Notes: generated by a model not told the origin, from the letters alone. A DNA stretch of 64,000 bases from an uncultured Carboxylicivirga sp. (GCF_963668385.1 NZ_OY764327.1:2294001-2358000), one strand, 5' to 3'. Shown: positions 1 to 9,276, counted from the first letter of the stretch. A program made the numbers and translations.

Positions 1-57
1 GCCTAAATCGCGGTGGATGATGCGAATCCACTTTCTGACTTTAGTCGACCACTTCAT
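1..57 (-). CDS. PepSY-type membrane protein, N-terminal fragment (runs off the window)
   Basis: Only the first 19 codons are inside the window, from the ATG at 57. The translation begins MKWSTKVRKWIRIIHRDLG and is nearly identical to the start of the complete protein at 9277-9822, so it is the paralogue of that PepSY-associated membrane protein. The start overlaps the end of the upstream lipoprotein gene by 17 nt, exactly the overlap seen in the second copy of the pair. It is the last gene visible in the minus-strand cluster that begins with the TonB receptor at 8957. Function is inferred from the paralogue only. Confidence 0.8.
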   Translation of the reverse strand, partial: MKWSTKVRKWIRIIHRDLG

Positions 58-562
58 AACTCAAGCCATTTACAAAATAGATCGAATAGTAATCTTTGTT
101 GTTTTCTTCCATCCATTTGCGCATATTACTAATGTTGTTCATTTCGGCAGAGCAAGTTTCAGCCGATCCGTCTTCTTTCGCTTCTTTCGCTTTCACTTTT
201 TCTTCCCACTGAGCAATGTATTCTTCACTCAGACGGCGTTCTTTCAAGATTCCTTTAACAGCAATGGTGTTACCCACTAACTCGCGGTTGAATCCCTGGA
301 TGTCGCCACCTGCTTCAACTCTGATACTTAAGTTAGCATTATCACCCACAATAAAGCAACGTTTGCCCGAGTGTTTGCAGGTGTGAGTTACGTGTCCTTG
401 TACAGTAATTTCTTTATCAACCATTGTTCCGGCATCAGCCAATAATTGATCAACGACCATTACTTTAGCTTCAGCCTGGTTTAGTTCTGAATTGTCGTTT
501 TTTGTATTGTTTTGGCAGGCAGCGCTTATCACTACCAATGCCATTAATAATACTTTCTTCAT
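41..562 (-). CDS. OB-fold (tRNA_anti-like) putative lipoprotein, copy 1
   Basis: A 173-residue exported protein with a lipoprotein signal ending in an S-A-A-C lipobox (Cys16). The body resembles the OB-fold tRNA_anti-like family of small Bacteroidota lipoproteins. A compact His/Cys motif is visible: H57, H60, C62, H64 and C69, followed later by a further Cys before a conserved NISNMRKWM stretch. The motif could bind a metal or form disulfides; this is inference. It is about 75% identical by eye to the protein at 9806-10321. The gene follows the DUF4857-like gene by 10 nt and overlaps the next PepSY-type gene by 17 nt, so it is probably the penultimate cistron seen of the TonB/ABC cluster. Confidence 0.8.
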   Translation of the reverse strand: MKKVLLMALVVISAACQNNTKNDNSELNQAEAKVMVVDQLLADAGTMVDKEITVQGHVTHTCKHSGKRCFIVGDNANLSIRVEAGGDIQGFNRELVGNTIAVKGILKERRLSEEYIAQWEEKVKAKEAKEDGSAETCSAEMNNISNMRKWMEENNKDYYSIYFVNGLSYEVVD

Positions 563-572
563 ATTGTTGTTT

Positions 573-1826
573 TTATTTTAATTGAATTACATTTTCTGTT
601 TCCTGTTGTTTCTCGTTAAAACACAACAATGCTATAAAACCAAATATACCTGTTAGCACCACTAAAATTATATGAAGCGCTTTTATTCTTTGTTTTTTAC
701 TCTTTAGCAGACCTATTAGTAAGAGTGCAAAAATAGCATTGGCTGCTAATGCCAGTGATGACCAGCCTAATGCATGAGGATATACAAATTTTGAATACAT
801 CGACTTCATCTCAATATAAAAAGGAAATATATACGGGTGTATTTTCTCCCAGCTGGTTTTATTTCTTGTCTCTGTCAGTCGATCTACTTCTTCTAAAGTG
901 GTATTGTCTAAAGCATAGGTAATGCGTTGCGAAGGAGTTGTTACCATTACATTCCAATAAAAAGGATTGGCCATAATGGTTAGTTGATCCTGATTGGTAT
1001 TGAAATTGTCAATAGCAACCGGGATAGGATCATAGCTTACGTCACTCAGATAATACAAATCACCTTTTGCATCGAACACAAAAGCATACATTCGGCGGTT
1101 TTGTGTTTCGATGGTTTTTACAAAATCGATATCCAGCTTTTCTCCTGCGTTGGTGTTTTTTACAAAAGGATTACCATTTACCATTTTAATATGATACAAT
1201 TGGTTGTTGGCATCTAAGGCAAACCAACCTTCATCGTATAATTTCTTGGTTGACGGATTTCCTGCCACCATTTTTGTAGGGAAAGTATAGCCTCGTTTGA
1301 CCATTGCCTGATGAAATTTTTGGCTCTTTTCTTGATCAACCGAGTTGGTTTCGGCATCGATAAAAACCATTTTTTTGTTGATACTAAACATGTCGTCGGG
1401 TGATTCAATTCGTACTAATCCCGACATGGATTCAAACATCGGATTCAGGTCCATCTTTTTATCATTCTTATCTCGCGGACTGTATTTGAAATAGAATTGT
1501 TCCATTTGAATACTCTTTCCGCTAATGGCTTTGCCGTTAAGCGAATCGGGCAAACGTCCGTCTTTCAATAGCTGACGATAGCTTAACATAGGCAGTAAGC
1601 TGTCGTATTCAGCGCGTGTATATTCATTTCCGCTCTGATCAATCAGTTTGGTTTCGTTATTTATCTTGGCTACCTGAAAGAATTCTTTTTTTACACTCGA
1701 ATAGTACGTGAAAGGGTAACGACTGGCTTCGTTGGTACTTAGTTTTACTAACCAGGGCAGAACCCATGCCATCAATAAAGTGGCGATTAAAACCAGAAGT
1801 GTTTTTATATTTTTCTTTGTCATCAT
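573..1826 (-). CDS. DUF4857-like membrane-anchored protein
   Basis: A 417-residue protein with one N-terminal membrane segment (about residues 8-28), a long extracytoplasmic region of roughly 320 residues rich in beta-type sequence, and two C-terminal membrane segments (about 355-378 and 386-405). It matches the layout of the Bacteroidota DUF4857 family, which has no established function. It lies 15 nt downstream of the ABC permease gene and 10 nt upstream of the OB-fold lipoprotein gene, so it is very likely co-transcribed and may be a periplasmic accessory subunit of the ABC transporter. Two adjacent ATG codons (1826 and 1823) could each start the protein. Confidence 0.7.
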   Translation of the reverse strand: MMTKKNIKTLLVLIATLLMAWVLPWLVKLSTNEASRYPFTYYSSVKKEFFQVAKINNETKLIDQSGNEYTRAEYDSLLPMLSYRQLLKDGRLPDSLNGKAISGKSIQMEQFYFKYSPRDKNDKKMDLNPMFESMSGLVRIESPDDMFSINKKMVFIDAETNSVDQEKSQKFHQAMVKRGYTFPTKMVAGNPSTKKLYDEGWFALDANNQLYHIKMVNGNPFVKNTNAGEKLDIDFVKTIETQNRRMYAFVFDAKGDLYYLSDVSYDPIPVAIDNFNTNQDQLTIMANPFYWNVMVTTPSQRITYALDNTTLEEVDRLTETRNKTSWEKIHPYIFPFYIEMKSMYSKFVYPHALGWSSLALAANAIFALLLIGLLKSKKQRIKALHIILVVLTGIFGFIALLCFNEKQQETENVIQLK

Positions 1827-1841
1827 TATTAATCTTATAGG

Positions 1842-2513
1842 TTACTCCTGCACACCTTCTTTAAAACGGAATACAGAATAGAAAGGGAACAACACGCTTA
1901 ATGCTATTATGCCAATATATAATGGCGTAGCATACTGCAACGAGAATGTTGAGGTTCCTTTAAAAAACAACATGATGGCTGCAATAGATAATAGTGTGTT
2001 GATGGCTTTTTGTTTCCATACAGGTTCTATGCAAACCCATACTGCCAGAAAATAGGCTGCCATTCCCGCTAGGTACCATGGCAAAGCTGCCGTAAACCAA
2101 GCAACCAACATTTGCGATGGCAGGTAAATGCTTAACGTCAGATGCAGTATCGAGCCTGTAATAGTGAAGATGGATAACAAGGCACCCGATCCGAATAGCA
2201 ACATCTTTAAGATGGTTAATTTTTCGGGATGAGGTAAATGCAATGTAAGCTTCAAACTTTTCTTTTGCATCTCAGGAACAAATTGTGCCAATCCTAAAAT
2301 TAATCCAGCCAATAGCGGAATGTAAGTTAACTCACTAATTAAGTTTAAATCTTTCCCCACAATAACACTCCAGAAGTGTGGTTTACCAGCAAAGCGGAAT
2401 TTACTGGTAAGGTTAAGGATGAAATAAGGGATAGCACCTGTAAAAACAACCGAAATGGCTAATAGTAACCATCTGAGTTTAATCCATTCTTTATAAAATA
2501 TAGCTCTTGTCAT
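1842..2513 (-). CDS. ABC transporter permease-like membrane protein
   Basis: A 223-residue integral membrane protein with about six hydrophobic segments and short loops, the size of ABC-2-type permeases. I do not recognise a more specific family. It starts 13 nt after the ATPase gene and is followed after 15 nt by the DUF4857-like gene, so it is the obvious membrane partner of the ATPase. A stretch near residue 85-100 (KKSLKLTLHLPHPEK) could be a cytoplasmic coupling region. Substrate and direction are not evident; ATPase/permease pairs of this type often export or handle metal-related cargo. Confidence 0.75.
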   Translation of the reverse strand: MTRAIFYKEWIKLRWLLLAISVVFTGAIPYFILNLTSKFRFAGKPHFWSVIVGKDLNLISELTYIPLLAGLILGLAQFVPEMQKKSLKLTLHLPHPEKLTILKMLLFGSGALLSIFTITGSILHLTLSIYLPSQMLVAWFTAALPWYLAGMAAYFLAVWVCIEPVWKQKAINTLLSIAAIMLFFKGTSTFSLQYATPLYIGIIALSVLFPFYSVFRFKEGVQE

Positions 2514-2526
2514 TTTTGTGTCTGTC

Positions 2527-3411
2527 TTAGTATTTACCTGTTAAACCAATAAAAGCATCTTCAAGGGTTAATTGCTCCTGCACTATACTTTGTGTATCGA
2601 TGTTTTGGAGGTTCAACTCTTGTTTAATTTTATCCATTGGGTCGAAAGAGTAAAACTCCGTATGTGTTTTGAAGTGCTCCACATTCTGAATCGATTCATA
2701 ACTTTCTATTTTGAAACGAACATCATCGGTTATCTTGAAGCGAGTGAAGTTGTTTAAAATCTCTTTGGTTGGTTTATGTAGCAATAGCTTACCGTAATCC
2801 AAAATCATAGTTTCATCAATCAGATGCTCCATATCCTGAATGATATGCGAAGTCAGAAAGATGGTTTTATTGGTAGCCGTTACATACTCTTTCAGATAAT
2901 CGACAAATAAACGGCGATAACCCGGATCAAGCCCCATTGAGAAATCATCCAGAATCAACAATTCCGGATCTTGTGCTAAAATTAATCCTAATGCCACCTG
3001 CGAACGCTGTCCGCACGACATGGTGGAGATTTTTTGCTTGCGGGTTACTTTTAGCTTATCCATTAAGTCCCAATAATATTCGCTTTTCCAGTTTTGGAAA
3101 AATCGAGAATAGAACTTTTCTATCTGAACAATATTGAAATAACTGTGCTGAACATGCCCTTCGAGCAAAAGACCTATTTTTGCTTTGGTTTCAATACTCA
3201 GCAATCGCATATCTTCACCCAATAAGCGACACTCACCTGAATACGGTTTTAAATAACCGTTCAGAATATTTATGATAGTGGTTTTACCTGTTCCGTTTTT
3301 TCCCAGCAAACCTAATATCTTTCCTTTCTCCACCGAAAAATTCAGATCTTTATAGATCAGTCGGTTCCCATAATAATGGGTGATGTTGTTACATTCAATT
3401 ACTGCAGCCAC
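2527..3411 (-). CDS. ABC transporter ATP-binding protein with variant Walker B
   Basis: A 294-residue ABC ATPase. Walker A is GKNGTGKT at residues 37-44, the signature is MSCGQ at 131-135 in place of LSGGQ, and Walker B is LLILDD at 151-156, so the usual catalytic Glu is Asp156. The switch His is in the SHIIQDM stretch. About 70 residues follow the core domain. The start is a GTG at 3411, four nt after the stop of the upstream outer-membrane protein gene, so translation is probably coupled. The next gene is the cognate permease. The Glu-to-Asp change may slow hydrolysis; it does not by itself show loss of activity. Confidence 0.88.
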   Translation of the reverse strand: MAAVIECNNITHYYGNRLIYKDLNFSVEKGKILGLLGKNGTGKTTIINILNGYLKPYSGECRLLGEDMRLLSIETKAKIGLLLEGHVQHSYFNIVQIEKFYSRFFQNWKSEYYWDLMDKLKVTRKQKISTMSCGQRSQVALGLILAQDPELLILDDFSMGLDPGYRRLFVDYLKEYVTATNKTIFLTSHIIQDMEHLIDETMILDYGKLLLHKPTKEILNNFTRFKITDDVRFKIESYESIQNVEHFKTHTEFYSFDPMDKIKQELNLQNIDTQSIVQEQLTLEDAFIGLTGKY

Positions 3412-3414
3412 GTA

Positions 3415-4965
3415 TTAAAAATTAAGTGTTAAATTGATGTTTCCTCCAATATTGCTTGTAGCACCATTGGATACAATATTTATTCCCGATTCTATTCCAA
3501 TCGATTTTTTGTTAGACATATGGTACATGTATGTTAAGGATAGATTAGTGTGAAAAATATTTTGTGTCATTCGCCAATAGTTTTCATGAACCACATCAAA
3601 TAATGGCGAAATATCTTTAGGATTGTCATTTTGATTAAGGTCATCAGTATTGCGTAATCTGCCATCCGAAGACAGTATATATTTTGTTTGTAATAAATGG
3701 TTTATGGTCCATTGAGAGGCTCCTTTATAGACGTGCCATTTGTAATGGAGTTTAGGGTCGAAAGAATTTATCTGCATAAAGAAATGATCCAAACCGTCAT
3801 CCAAATGAAAAGCATCTGTATTAGAATATTCAAGAGAGCTGAACAATTCAAATTTATTTTGATTATCAGTATTTCGTCTGTTCCAAAAAAAGTTGACAGA
3901 TAAGTTGGTTTCTGTATGATTATAAGGGCTACTTTGAGTTAAAATCTCATATTCACTGCCTACTCTTTCATAAGTAGTTTCAGTTCCAATTCTTTTTTGT
4001 TGTGTTAATTGTAGTTTACTCTCGAAATCCGACAGATCGGTTTGCCATCTGTAACCTATTTGAGAGTGAATGTTTTTGTGATCAATTTTAAATGGCTCAA
4101 TACCATTTCTTCCGTTTGTTTCTTTGTGATAAATCGATTCGTAGCGATAGGAGAAAAGTGCAGTAAATCCAGAATGAATCGGCGATAATGAAACACTACC
4201 TGTTACACTATTGCCAAAATAATCGTTTTCTTGCGTTGAGGCATTACCTGATAAAAGATCCTGATGTAATCCAAAGCCTCGAAGAAAATAAATGTATGTG
4301 GTGTTGCGATCGCCATACATCTTAACTTTTAGTTTCTGATGATAATTACCGTAGCCGCCACTCAGCCCTAAATTGTATTTATTAAGATGACGGGTTACTC
4401 CAAACCTCAAATCAAAATCAGATACGGTATTTAACGGTCTTGGATTGGTTTGGGCATAGCGGATGGCAGCCCGGTAAGCAGTTTCTATGCCTAATGTATA
4501 ATTGTTTAAGTGATATTGGTATCCGCCGGTAAGAAAGTAGGTTTCCTGCTTTCGATTACCACCGATTGAATCGGCCACAATGTAAGGGAAAAGCAAATGG
4601 ACATCAGTCACATTGTTCCAGTTAACATTCTTTATGTCTGCAAATTCGTATTTCGCACTGCCCCATAAGACCGAAGAAGAATATTTGTTATAACCATCAA
4701 TGTTGATAGAGTAGTTAGTTTGGGTATCACCGTATTCGAGAGTCGAAATTAGTGTTTGATCAATGTGTTTAATCTTGACTGTGTTATGCAGGAATCGGTT
4801 ACTTACTGAGTATTTTTCACCGGCAGGATTAATAGCATTAATCACATTATATTGCCGCTCAAGTGAGTTTTGCCAATTAATAGTTGTTAATAAACTATCG
4901 GTTTGACTATAACCCAATAAGCAAACTAAGGAAATTAATATAGAGGTAATACCTTTTTTCATCAT
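3415..4965 (-). CDS. DUF6850-like outer-membrane beta-barrel protein
   Basis: A 516-residue exported protein with a signal peptide (residues 1 to about 20, ending at YSQ) and a body of alternating amphipathic beta strands ending in an aromatic C-terminal strand (NLTLNF), as in outer-membrane barrels. It resembles the DUF6850 family commonly encoded beside DUF4876 proteins in Bacteroidia; the family name is from memory and the function is unknown. It lies between the DUF4876 lipoprotein gene (about 60 nt upstream) and the ABC ATPase gene (3 nt downstream). It may be a second surface component alongside the TonB receptor. Confidence 0.72.
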   Translation of the reverse strand: MMKKGITSILISLVCLLGYSQTDSLLTTINWQNSLERQYNVINAINPAGEKYSVSNRFLHNTVKIKHIDQTLISTLEYGDTQTNYSINIDGYNKYSSSVLWGSAKYEFADIKNVNWNNVTDVHLLFPYIVADSIGGNRKQETYFLTGGYQYHLNNYTLGIETAYRAAIRYAQTNPRPLNTVSDFDLRFGVTRHLNKYNLGLSGGYGNYHQKLKVKMYGDRNTTYIYFLRGFGLHQDLLSGNASTQENDYFGNSVTGSVSLSPIHSGFTALFSYRYESIYHKETNGRNGIEPFKIDHKNIHSQIGYRWQTDLSDFESKLQLTQQKRIGTETTYERVGSEYEILTQSSPYNHTETNLSVNFFWNRRNTDNQNKFELFSSLEYSNTDAFHLDDGLDHFFMQINSFDPKLHYKWHVYKGASQWTINHLLQTKYILSSDGRLRNTDDLNQNDNPKDISPLFDVVHENYWRMTQNIFHTNLSLTYMYHMSNKKSIGIESGINIVSNGATSNIGGNINLTLNF

Positions 4966-5024
4966 CTATCAATAGAATATGGAACTAGCTCTAATTACTT
5001 AGAGCCAATTCCATATTGTATATT

Positions 5025-6197
5025 TTACTCAACCTCACCGGGTTTTAATGCTGCGTTTTTAATAAAATCAACGTCTGAATTATTTGTATCCATTAAGATG
5101 GCACGATCATCGACATAGCGTTGTACTTTTCGTCTAACGCTAACACCACTGAAAGTATCATCACAATAAGTATGTGTTAAATCAAGGGTTGATGATAAGG
5201 CTTTACTCTGGAATTTATCTTTACGGCTTGTTTCAATGGCATCCAAAATTATTTCATTAGGAACCAGGTAACCTTCAATTGTTTTGCCGGCTACATTCTC
5301 TGTCTGAACGTACTGTGTTTCCATAAAGCTGTCCATGTCTTCGGCACGGAATAGTACATATGAATTATGCCCACCTGTGTGTAGCAACCAAAAGGTAGCG
5401 CTATAACTATAGTTTTTAATTAAGTTTGGAACTTCAGGTACATCAATATCGGTTGTTCCTTCATCGTACCACTGCCAGTCAGAACCACTTAGATCAATTG
5501 AATTGGCATTTTCAGTTCGGTGGTCAATAGGCTGTGATGATATTATCAGACTTTCACCGGGTTGAACAGGGTACTCCTCTCCTGAACCCGGAATTGTATA
5601 GATAGTGCGTACTACAACACCGTTGTTAATGTACTCGATCCATTCGTTCGGATTGTTTGATGCTGTATTATGCTGCGTTTCACAAATACTCAATCCATCG
5701 GCATACAATACTTCAGAACTGTTGTTGTATATCTCTATAAACTGATCTTTGTAATACGATTTCCCTTCAGGGGTGCGGCAACCTGCATAAAATATTTCTT
5801 TAAATACCCATCCTTCACTTGGGGCATTGTAGTATATATCAATATCCAGTTCGGCTAGTTCTCCAGCAATACTCTGGTTTTCGATTAAGCCTGAAAAGAT
5901 AAGAGTTACCTCATTGTTTTCAATATTAACGATTTTTTCACCGTTGGCAATAATGTTATATACGCCTTCCTGAAGAGTAATATTTACTTTGCCATTAGCG
6001 TCACTGGTTGATTCGTAGTTTCTTCCGGTATTAATATTATTAAAAGTTACCGGTATTTCTTCTAATGATATATTAATATCATCATGTTGTAACTCAAGTG
6101 TTAATTCAACATTAGTAGTTGGTACCACATTATCCTCGCTACATCCTGTCCAGAACAAGATAGATAATGCTAAGAGTGCAAGTTTTACAGCTTTCAT
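5025..6197 (-). CDS. DUF4876 domain lipoprotein
   Basis: A 390-residue lipoprotein with lipobox W-T-G-C near residue 19. The N-terminal third resembles a carboxypeptidase-regulatory-like beta domain (about residues 30-105). The rest resembles DUF4876, with a lamin-tail-like beta region around 130-290 (GWVFKEIFYAGC and following). It is followed by the DUF6850-like barrel and preceded 15 nt upstream by the TonB receptor, the order typical of this family. It is probably a surface-exposed ligand-capture partner of the receptor, by analogy with other receptor-lipoprotein pairs; the ligand is unknown. Confidence 0.8.
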   Translation of the reverse strand: MKAVKLALLALSILFWTGCSEDNVVPTTNVELTLELQHDDINISLEEIPVTFNNINTGRNYESTSDANGKVNITLQEGVYNIIANGEKIVNIENNEVTLIFSGLIENQSIAGELAELDIDIYYNAPSEGWVFKEIFYAGCRTPEGKSYYKDQFIEIYNNSSEVLYADGLSICETQHNTASNNPNEWIEYINNGVVVRTIYTIPGSGEEYPVQPGESLIISSQPIDHRTENANSIDLSGSDWQWYDEGTTDIDVPEVPNLIKNYSYSATFWLLHTGGHNSYVLFRAEDMDSFMETQYVQTENVAGKTIEGYLVPNEIILDAIETSRKDKFQSKALSSTLDLTHTYCDDTFSGVSVRRKVQRYVDDRAILMDTNNSDVDFIKNAALKPGEVE

Positions 6198-6212
6198 ATG
6201 TTTATGTTTAAA

Positions 6213-8957
6213 TTATAATTTAATATTTAGTTCTAATCCAAAATATGGAGTGGCAATTCGGGTTACTCTGCTACCCAGGTTATTGTAGTAATCGGGGTAA
6301 TGGGTTAATAAATTATTGACGTACACCGATAGGTTGTAATTATCAGCAAACTTCTTGGTCATTCGTAAGTTCAGGTTGGCACCAAATGGCTCTTTTCTTG
6401 AATTGAAATAAGCTTCACTTTTTTCATCACCGAATTGCTTAAGTATTGCATCGGTTTTGTCTGCTTCGGTAAAAGGATATATATTGCCATTTACATCCAT
6501 ATAGGCTACGGGCCAACCATTATGATCGGAATATTTTCTTGTTTCAAACCAGACACATTCAATAAGGGTGGTAAACACCATGCCTAACTCTTTTATTTGT
6601 GTATCAAATTGGAAGTTGGTATTAAATCGCTGCCTTTCAACGTTTGAATTATCCCAGGTATAGATGCCTACATAAGGAAATGGTTGTCCGTTAATAATGG
6701 ATGATGGTCGGAATAATCTGTCAAGGCTGTTGTTGTAAGTTGTATTAAACCAGGCACCACTTATTAATAAGTTGGTTCGAAGGGCATGAAAACGAGCAGG
6801 AGCTATACTATATTCAATGCCTTGTTTGTGAACTTCTGAAGCATTTTGAACCTGATTATACAATGCGGCTACAGTATTGTATTCAAAAGGCAGATCATCC
6901 ACTTTTGGCGGTTCGGTGGGATTCAGATTATCTGTATTGTATTTTTTGTAGTTTAATGAAGGAAGAAATTGATTCTGTCCGAGATAACCATTATTCATTC
7001 GTTCATCAAAATAGGTAACGCTTGCCCTGTGTCCGTTAAAATGAATATCCAAGCCAGCTTCCCATTTGAAATTCTTGGCTGCATCAAGCGAGTAATTGGT
7101 TGGATCGTGTATGATTGTTTTTAGATGTAAACTTCTTAAATCAGGATTTTGAGAGAAATAATCCATCTGCACCAAATCGTAATAAATAGGAGTAGGGTAC
7201 AATTGGTTTAAAGTGGGAAGTTTAACATGTTGCCCCACACCACCACGTATGTCAATGTATAAACTATTGTCATTTATATTGATTTCCGGAAGTGAATAAC
7301 GAAGATTCAGTCTGGGTTCAGTATGTATTTTATTGCTTAATACATAACTGTCTTCAAGGTTTAAGAGTTGGGTTGCTCGTAAACCAAATTGCGCTTCCAA
7401 CTTATGATCACCCAGGTTATAGCTAATATTATCTTCAAAAAAGAAAGAAAGTTTTTGGGTTGAAGGTATGGAAGAAAGATCTCGAGGCCGACTCGATGAA
7501 GAAAAAGTACCGTTGAATGATGGAAACATAGGACGTTCCAGATCATAGATCTCGCCCTGTCCTAAATTTTTATCATATCGCCATTCAACACCTGTAATGA
7601 TACCATGAGATACATTATTGGTGTTAAATACCATGTTTGTGGTAAGCTGATTGAAGGAGTTAAGCGGTGCATCGTTAATTTCGTAGGTGGTTTCATAGGT
7701 AGCTGGTAGGTAAATGCCATAATGTTCTCCTTCTTCGTCACTAATTGGAGCCGGCAGAATACTTCCGTTTGAGATAAATTTATTTCGATGAAGTAGATTC
7801 TGACTAATGGTAGTCCGGGATGAGTATTTTAGTTTTTTTACAAAGGAATCAAAGTTCCATTCGGCAGATAAATTACCCGAAAAACGATTATAATTACTCC
7901 GGTAGCTATCCGTAGGTTGATCGTCAACTTCAGGATCATTTCTGTCTTTTTCGGCTGATCCGGTATAACTTAAATTTCCTTTTAAAGTTAGAGTACTGTT
8001 TTTTAGTTGAAGTGTATTAAAATATCGGGTGGAAAAGGTAAATCGCTGATAGCCTACATAAGGATTTCGCGGGTCGTTATTGAAAAGTAGATAATCGCCG
8101 TTTAAGTTAAGTATCCCGTTGTTTTCGCCTAAATCGATTCCTCTTTCCAATGCCAGAAGTTTATTCCAGGAGTCGGTTTTTAATCTGCCGCTCAGAGGAG
8201 TTATACCGTTGCGTTGATTAATAATGACTGCACCACTGGTTAAATCGCCATGCACAACTGACGGAATACCAGTCACAATTTCGATTGACTCAATTTGATC
8301 GGTAGGTATTTGTCGCATATCCACTCCGTTATTCACATTAACACGGTCAGATATTTTGGTATCACTACCCATTGATGGGCTTAAGAGGTTAGCATCATTT
8401 GAGATGGGTGTTCCGTCAATAATAAAAGCAGCTCCTAATGAAGTATTTGCATCACTTCCGACCTGTCTTAAACTAATCGAATTAACTTCAGAAAGATCGG
8501 GTGATTGTGATTTACCTCCCGGAATTAGTTGCAAAACATCTGTAAAACTCGATGCCTGTATGTGTTCAATCGCTTTTCGGTTAATTTTAGAACCGGATGT
8601 CAGACCTTCATTATTGGTTGCTGTAACTGTTACTTCATTAATGTTGATTTCGTTTGCCGAAAGAGAAAAGTGTATGATAGTATCTGAAACTAAATGTACA
8701 CTTGTATAAGCAGTATTATATCCCAGACACGAAACCTGAATGTTGTATAGCCCCTCGGTTAAATTAACCGGAAGAGTTTTGCCGTCATTAGAGGCATAGG
8801 TGCCGAAATCGATATTTGTTATTTGTAAAGAAGCAAACGGAACAGGTTTCTGATTCTTTTCATCAACTATTAATGTACTTAGTTTGTGCTTTCCAATCTG
8901 AGCAGATAGAGGAAGGCATAAGATAAGTATTATGAAAAGAATATTTGTTCGAAGCAT
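6213..8957 (-). CDS. TonB-dependent outer-membrane receptor
   Basis: About 914 residues from the ATG at 8957. A longer reading from 9008 is possible, but it places 17 residues before an otherwise normal signal peptide (MLRTNILFIILILCLPLSAQ). Order of domains: signal peptide, carboxypeptidase-regulatory-like beta domain (about 25-105), TonB plug (about 125-250, with TDVLQLIPGG and a VHGDLTSGAVIINQ stretch), and a 22-strand-type barrel to the end. The length is typical of the family. It is not SusC-like and no SusD gene follows; the partner is a DUF4876 lipoprotein instead. It heads the six-gene run to the DUF4857-like gene. Substrate is unknown; metal complexes or siderophores are common for this class. 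Confidence 0.9.
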   Translation of the reverse strand: MLRTNILFIILILCLPLSAQIGKHKLSTLIVDEKNQKPVPFASLQITNIDFGTYASNDGKTLPVNLTEGLYNIQVSCLGYNTAYTSVHLVSDTIIHFSLSANEININEVTVTATNNEGLTSGSKINRKAIEHIQASSFTDVLQLIPGGKSQSPDLSEVNSISLRQVGSDANTSLGAAFIIDGTPISNDANLLSPSMGSDTKISDRVNVNNGVDMRQIPTDQIESIEIVTGIPSVVHGDLTSGAVIINQRNGITPLSGRLKTDSWNKLLALERGIDLGENNGILNLNGDYLLFNNDPRNPYVGYQRFTFSTRYFNTLQLKNSTLTLKGNLSYTGSAEKDRNDPEVDDQPTDSYRSNYNRFSGNLSAEWNFDSFVKKLKYSSRTTISQNLLHRNKFISNGSILPAPISDEEGEHYGIYLPATYETTYEINDAPLNSFNQLTTNMVFNTNNVSHGIITGVEWRYDKNLGQGEIYDLERPMFPSFNGTFSSSSRPRDLSSIPSTQKLSFFFEDNISYNLGDHKLEAQFGLRATQLLNLEDSYVLSNKIHTEPRLNLRYSLPEININDNSLYIDIRGGVGQHVKLPTLNQLYPTPIYYDLVQMDYFSQNPDLRSLHLKTIIHDPTNYSLDAAKNFKWEAGLDIHFNGHRASVTYFDERMNNGYLGQNQFLPSLNYKKYNTDNLNPTEPPKVDDLPFEYNTVAALYNQVQNASEVHKQGIEYSIAPARFHALRTNLLISGAWFNTTYNNSLDRLFRPSSIINGQPFPYVGIYTWDNSNVERQRFNTNFQFDTQIKELGMVFTTLIECVWFETRKYSDHNGWPVAYMDVNGNIYPFTEADKTDAILKQFGDEKSEAYFNSRKEPFGANLNLRMTKKFADNYNLSVYVNNLLTHYPDYYNNLGSRVTRIATPYFGLELNIKL

Positions 8958-9170
8958 TATAAATCTTGCAATATTGTCTGACTTGGGATTGCAAATATCA
9001 GAAAACAAGAAGTATGCGGAAATACCTAGATGTGGGGATTTTTAACAGTATGTTTATGTTTTTCTAGTTGTTTTACTATGTGGTGTAACAGGCATTTAAT
9101 CAATTGGATATATTTGTTTATTAAGGTGATTTGAAAGATTGTGATACTTTTTAGGTAAATGTTATACCTA

Positions 9171-9203
9171 AAAATAGGGATCCGATATTCGAATCCCTAT
9201 TTT
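9171..9203 (-). terminator. Rho-independent terminator after the second PepSY-type gene
   Basis: Arms AAAATAGGGAT (9171-9181) and ATCCCTATTTT (9193-9203) with an 11-nt loop form an 11-bp stem that ends in a T-run on the minus strand. It lies 74 nt downstream of the PepSY-type gene and separates it from the TonB operon. It is strikingly like the groEL terminator at 10493-10523. Confidence 0.75.
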
Positions 9204-9263
9204 AATATATTATGAAAAATGATCTTTCATCATTCTTAATATTCTACCATCCATAGGAGACAT
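9176..9263 (-). pseudogene. Decayed copy of the groEL 3' end and terminator
   Basis: From 9204 to 9250 the DNA aligns almost without gaps with 10524-10570, the end of groEL (about 76% identity over 50 bases by eye), and 9251-9263 matches 10581-10593 at 11 of 13 positions after a 10-12-nt deletion. The adjoining hairpin also matches the groEL terminator. It is non-coding now. It appears to be a duplicated groEL tail beside the duplicated lipoprotein-PepSY pair. The rest of the gap between 8957 and 9277 shows no gene. Confidence 0.6.
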
Positions 9264-9276
9264 TAAAATAATAATA

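Noticed and set aside
17-280. Plus-strand open frame opposite the OB-fold lipoprotein
   Set aside because: It is antisense to a well-supported gene with lipobox and a paralogue, and its translation is Phe-rich, low complexity and unlike any family.
8356-8709. Plus-strand open frame within the TonB receptor
   Set aside because: Antisense to the receptor plug domain, whose protein sequence is clearly conserved.
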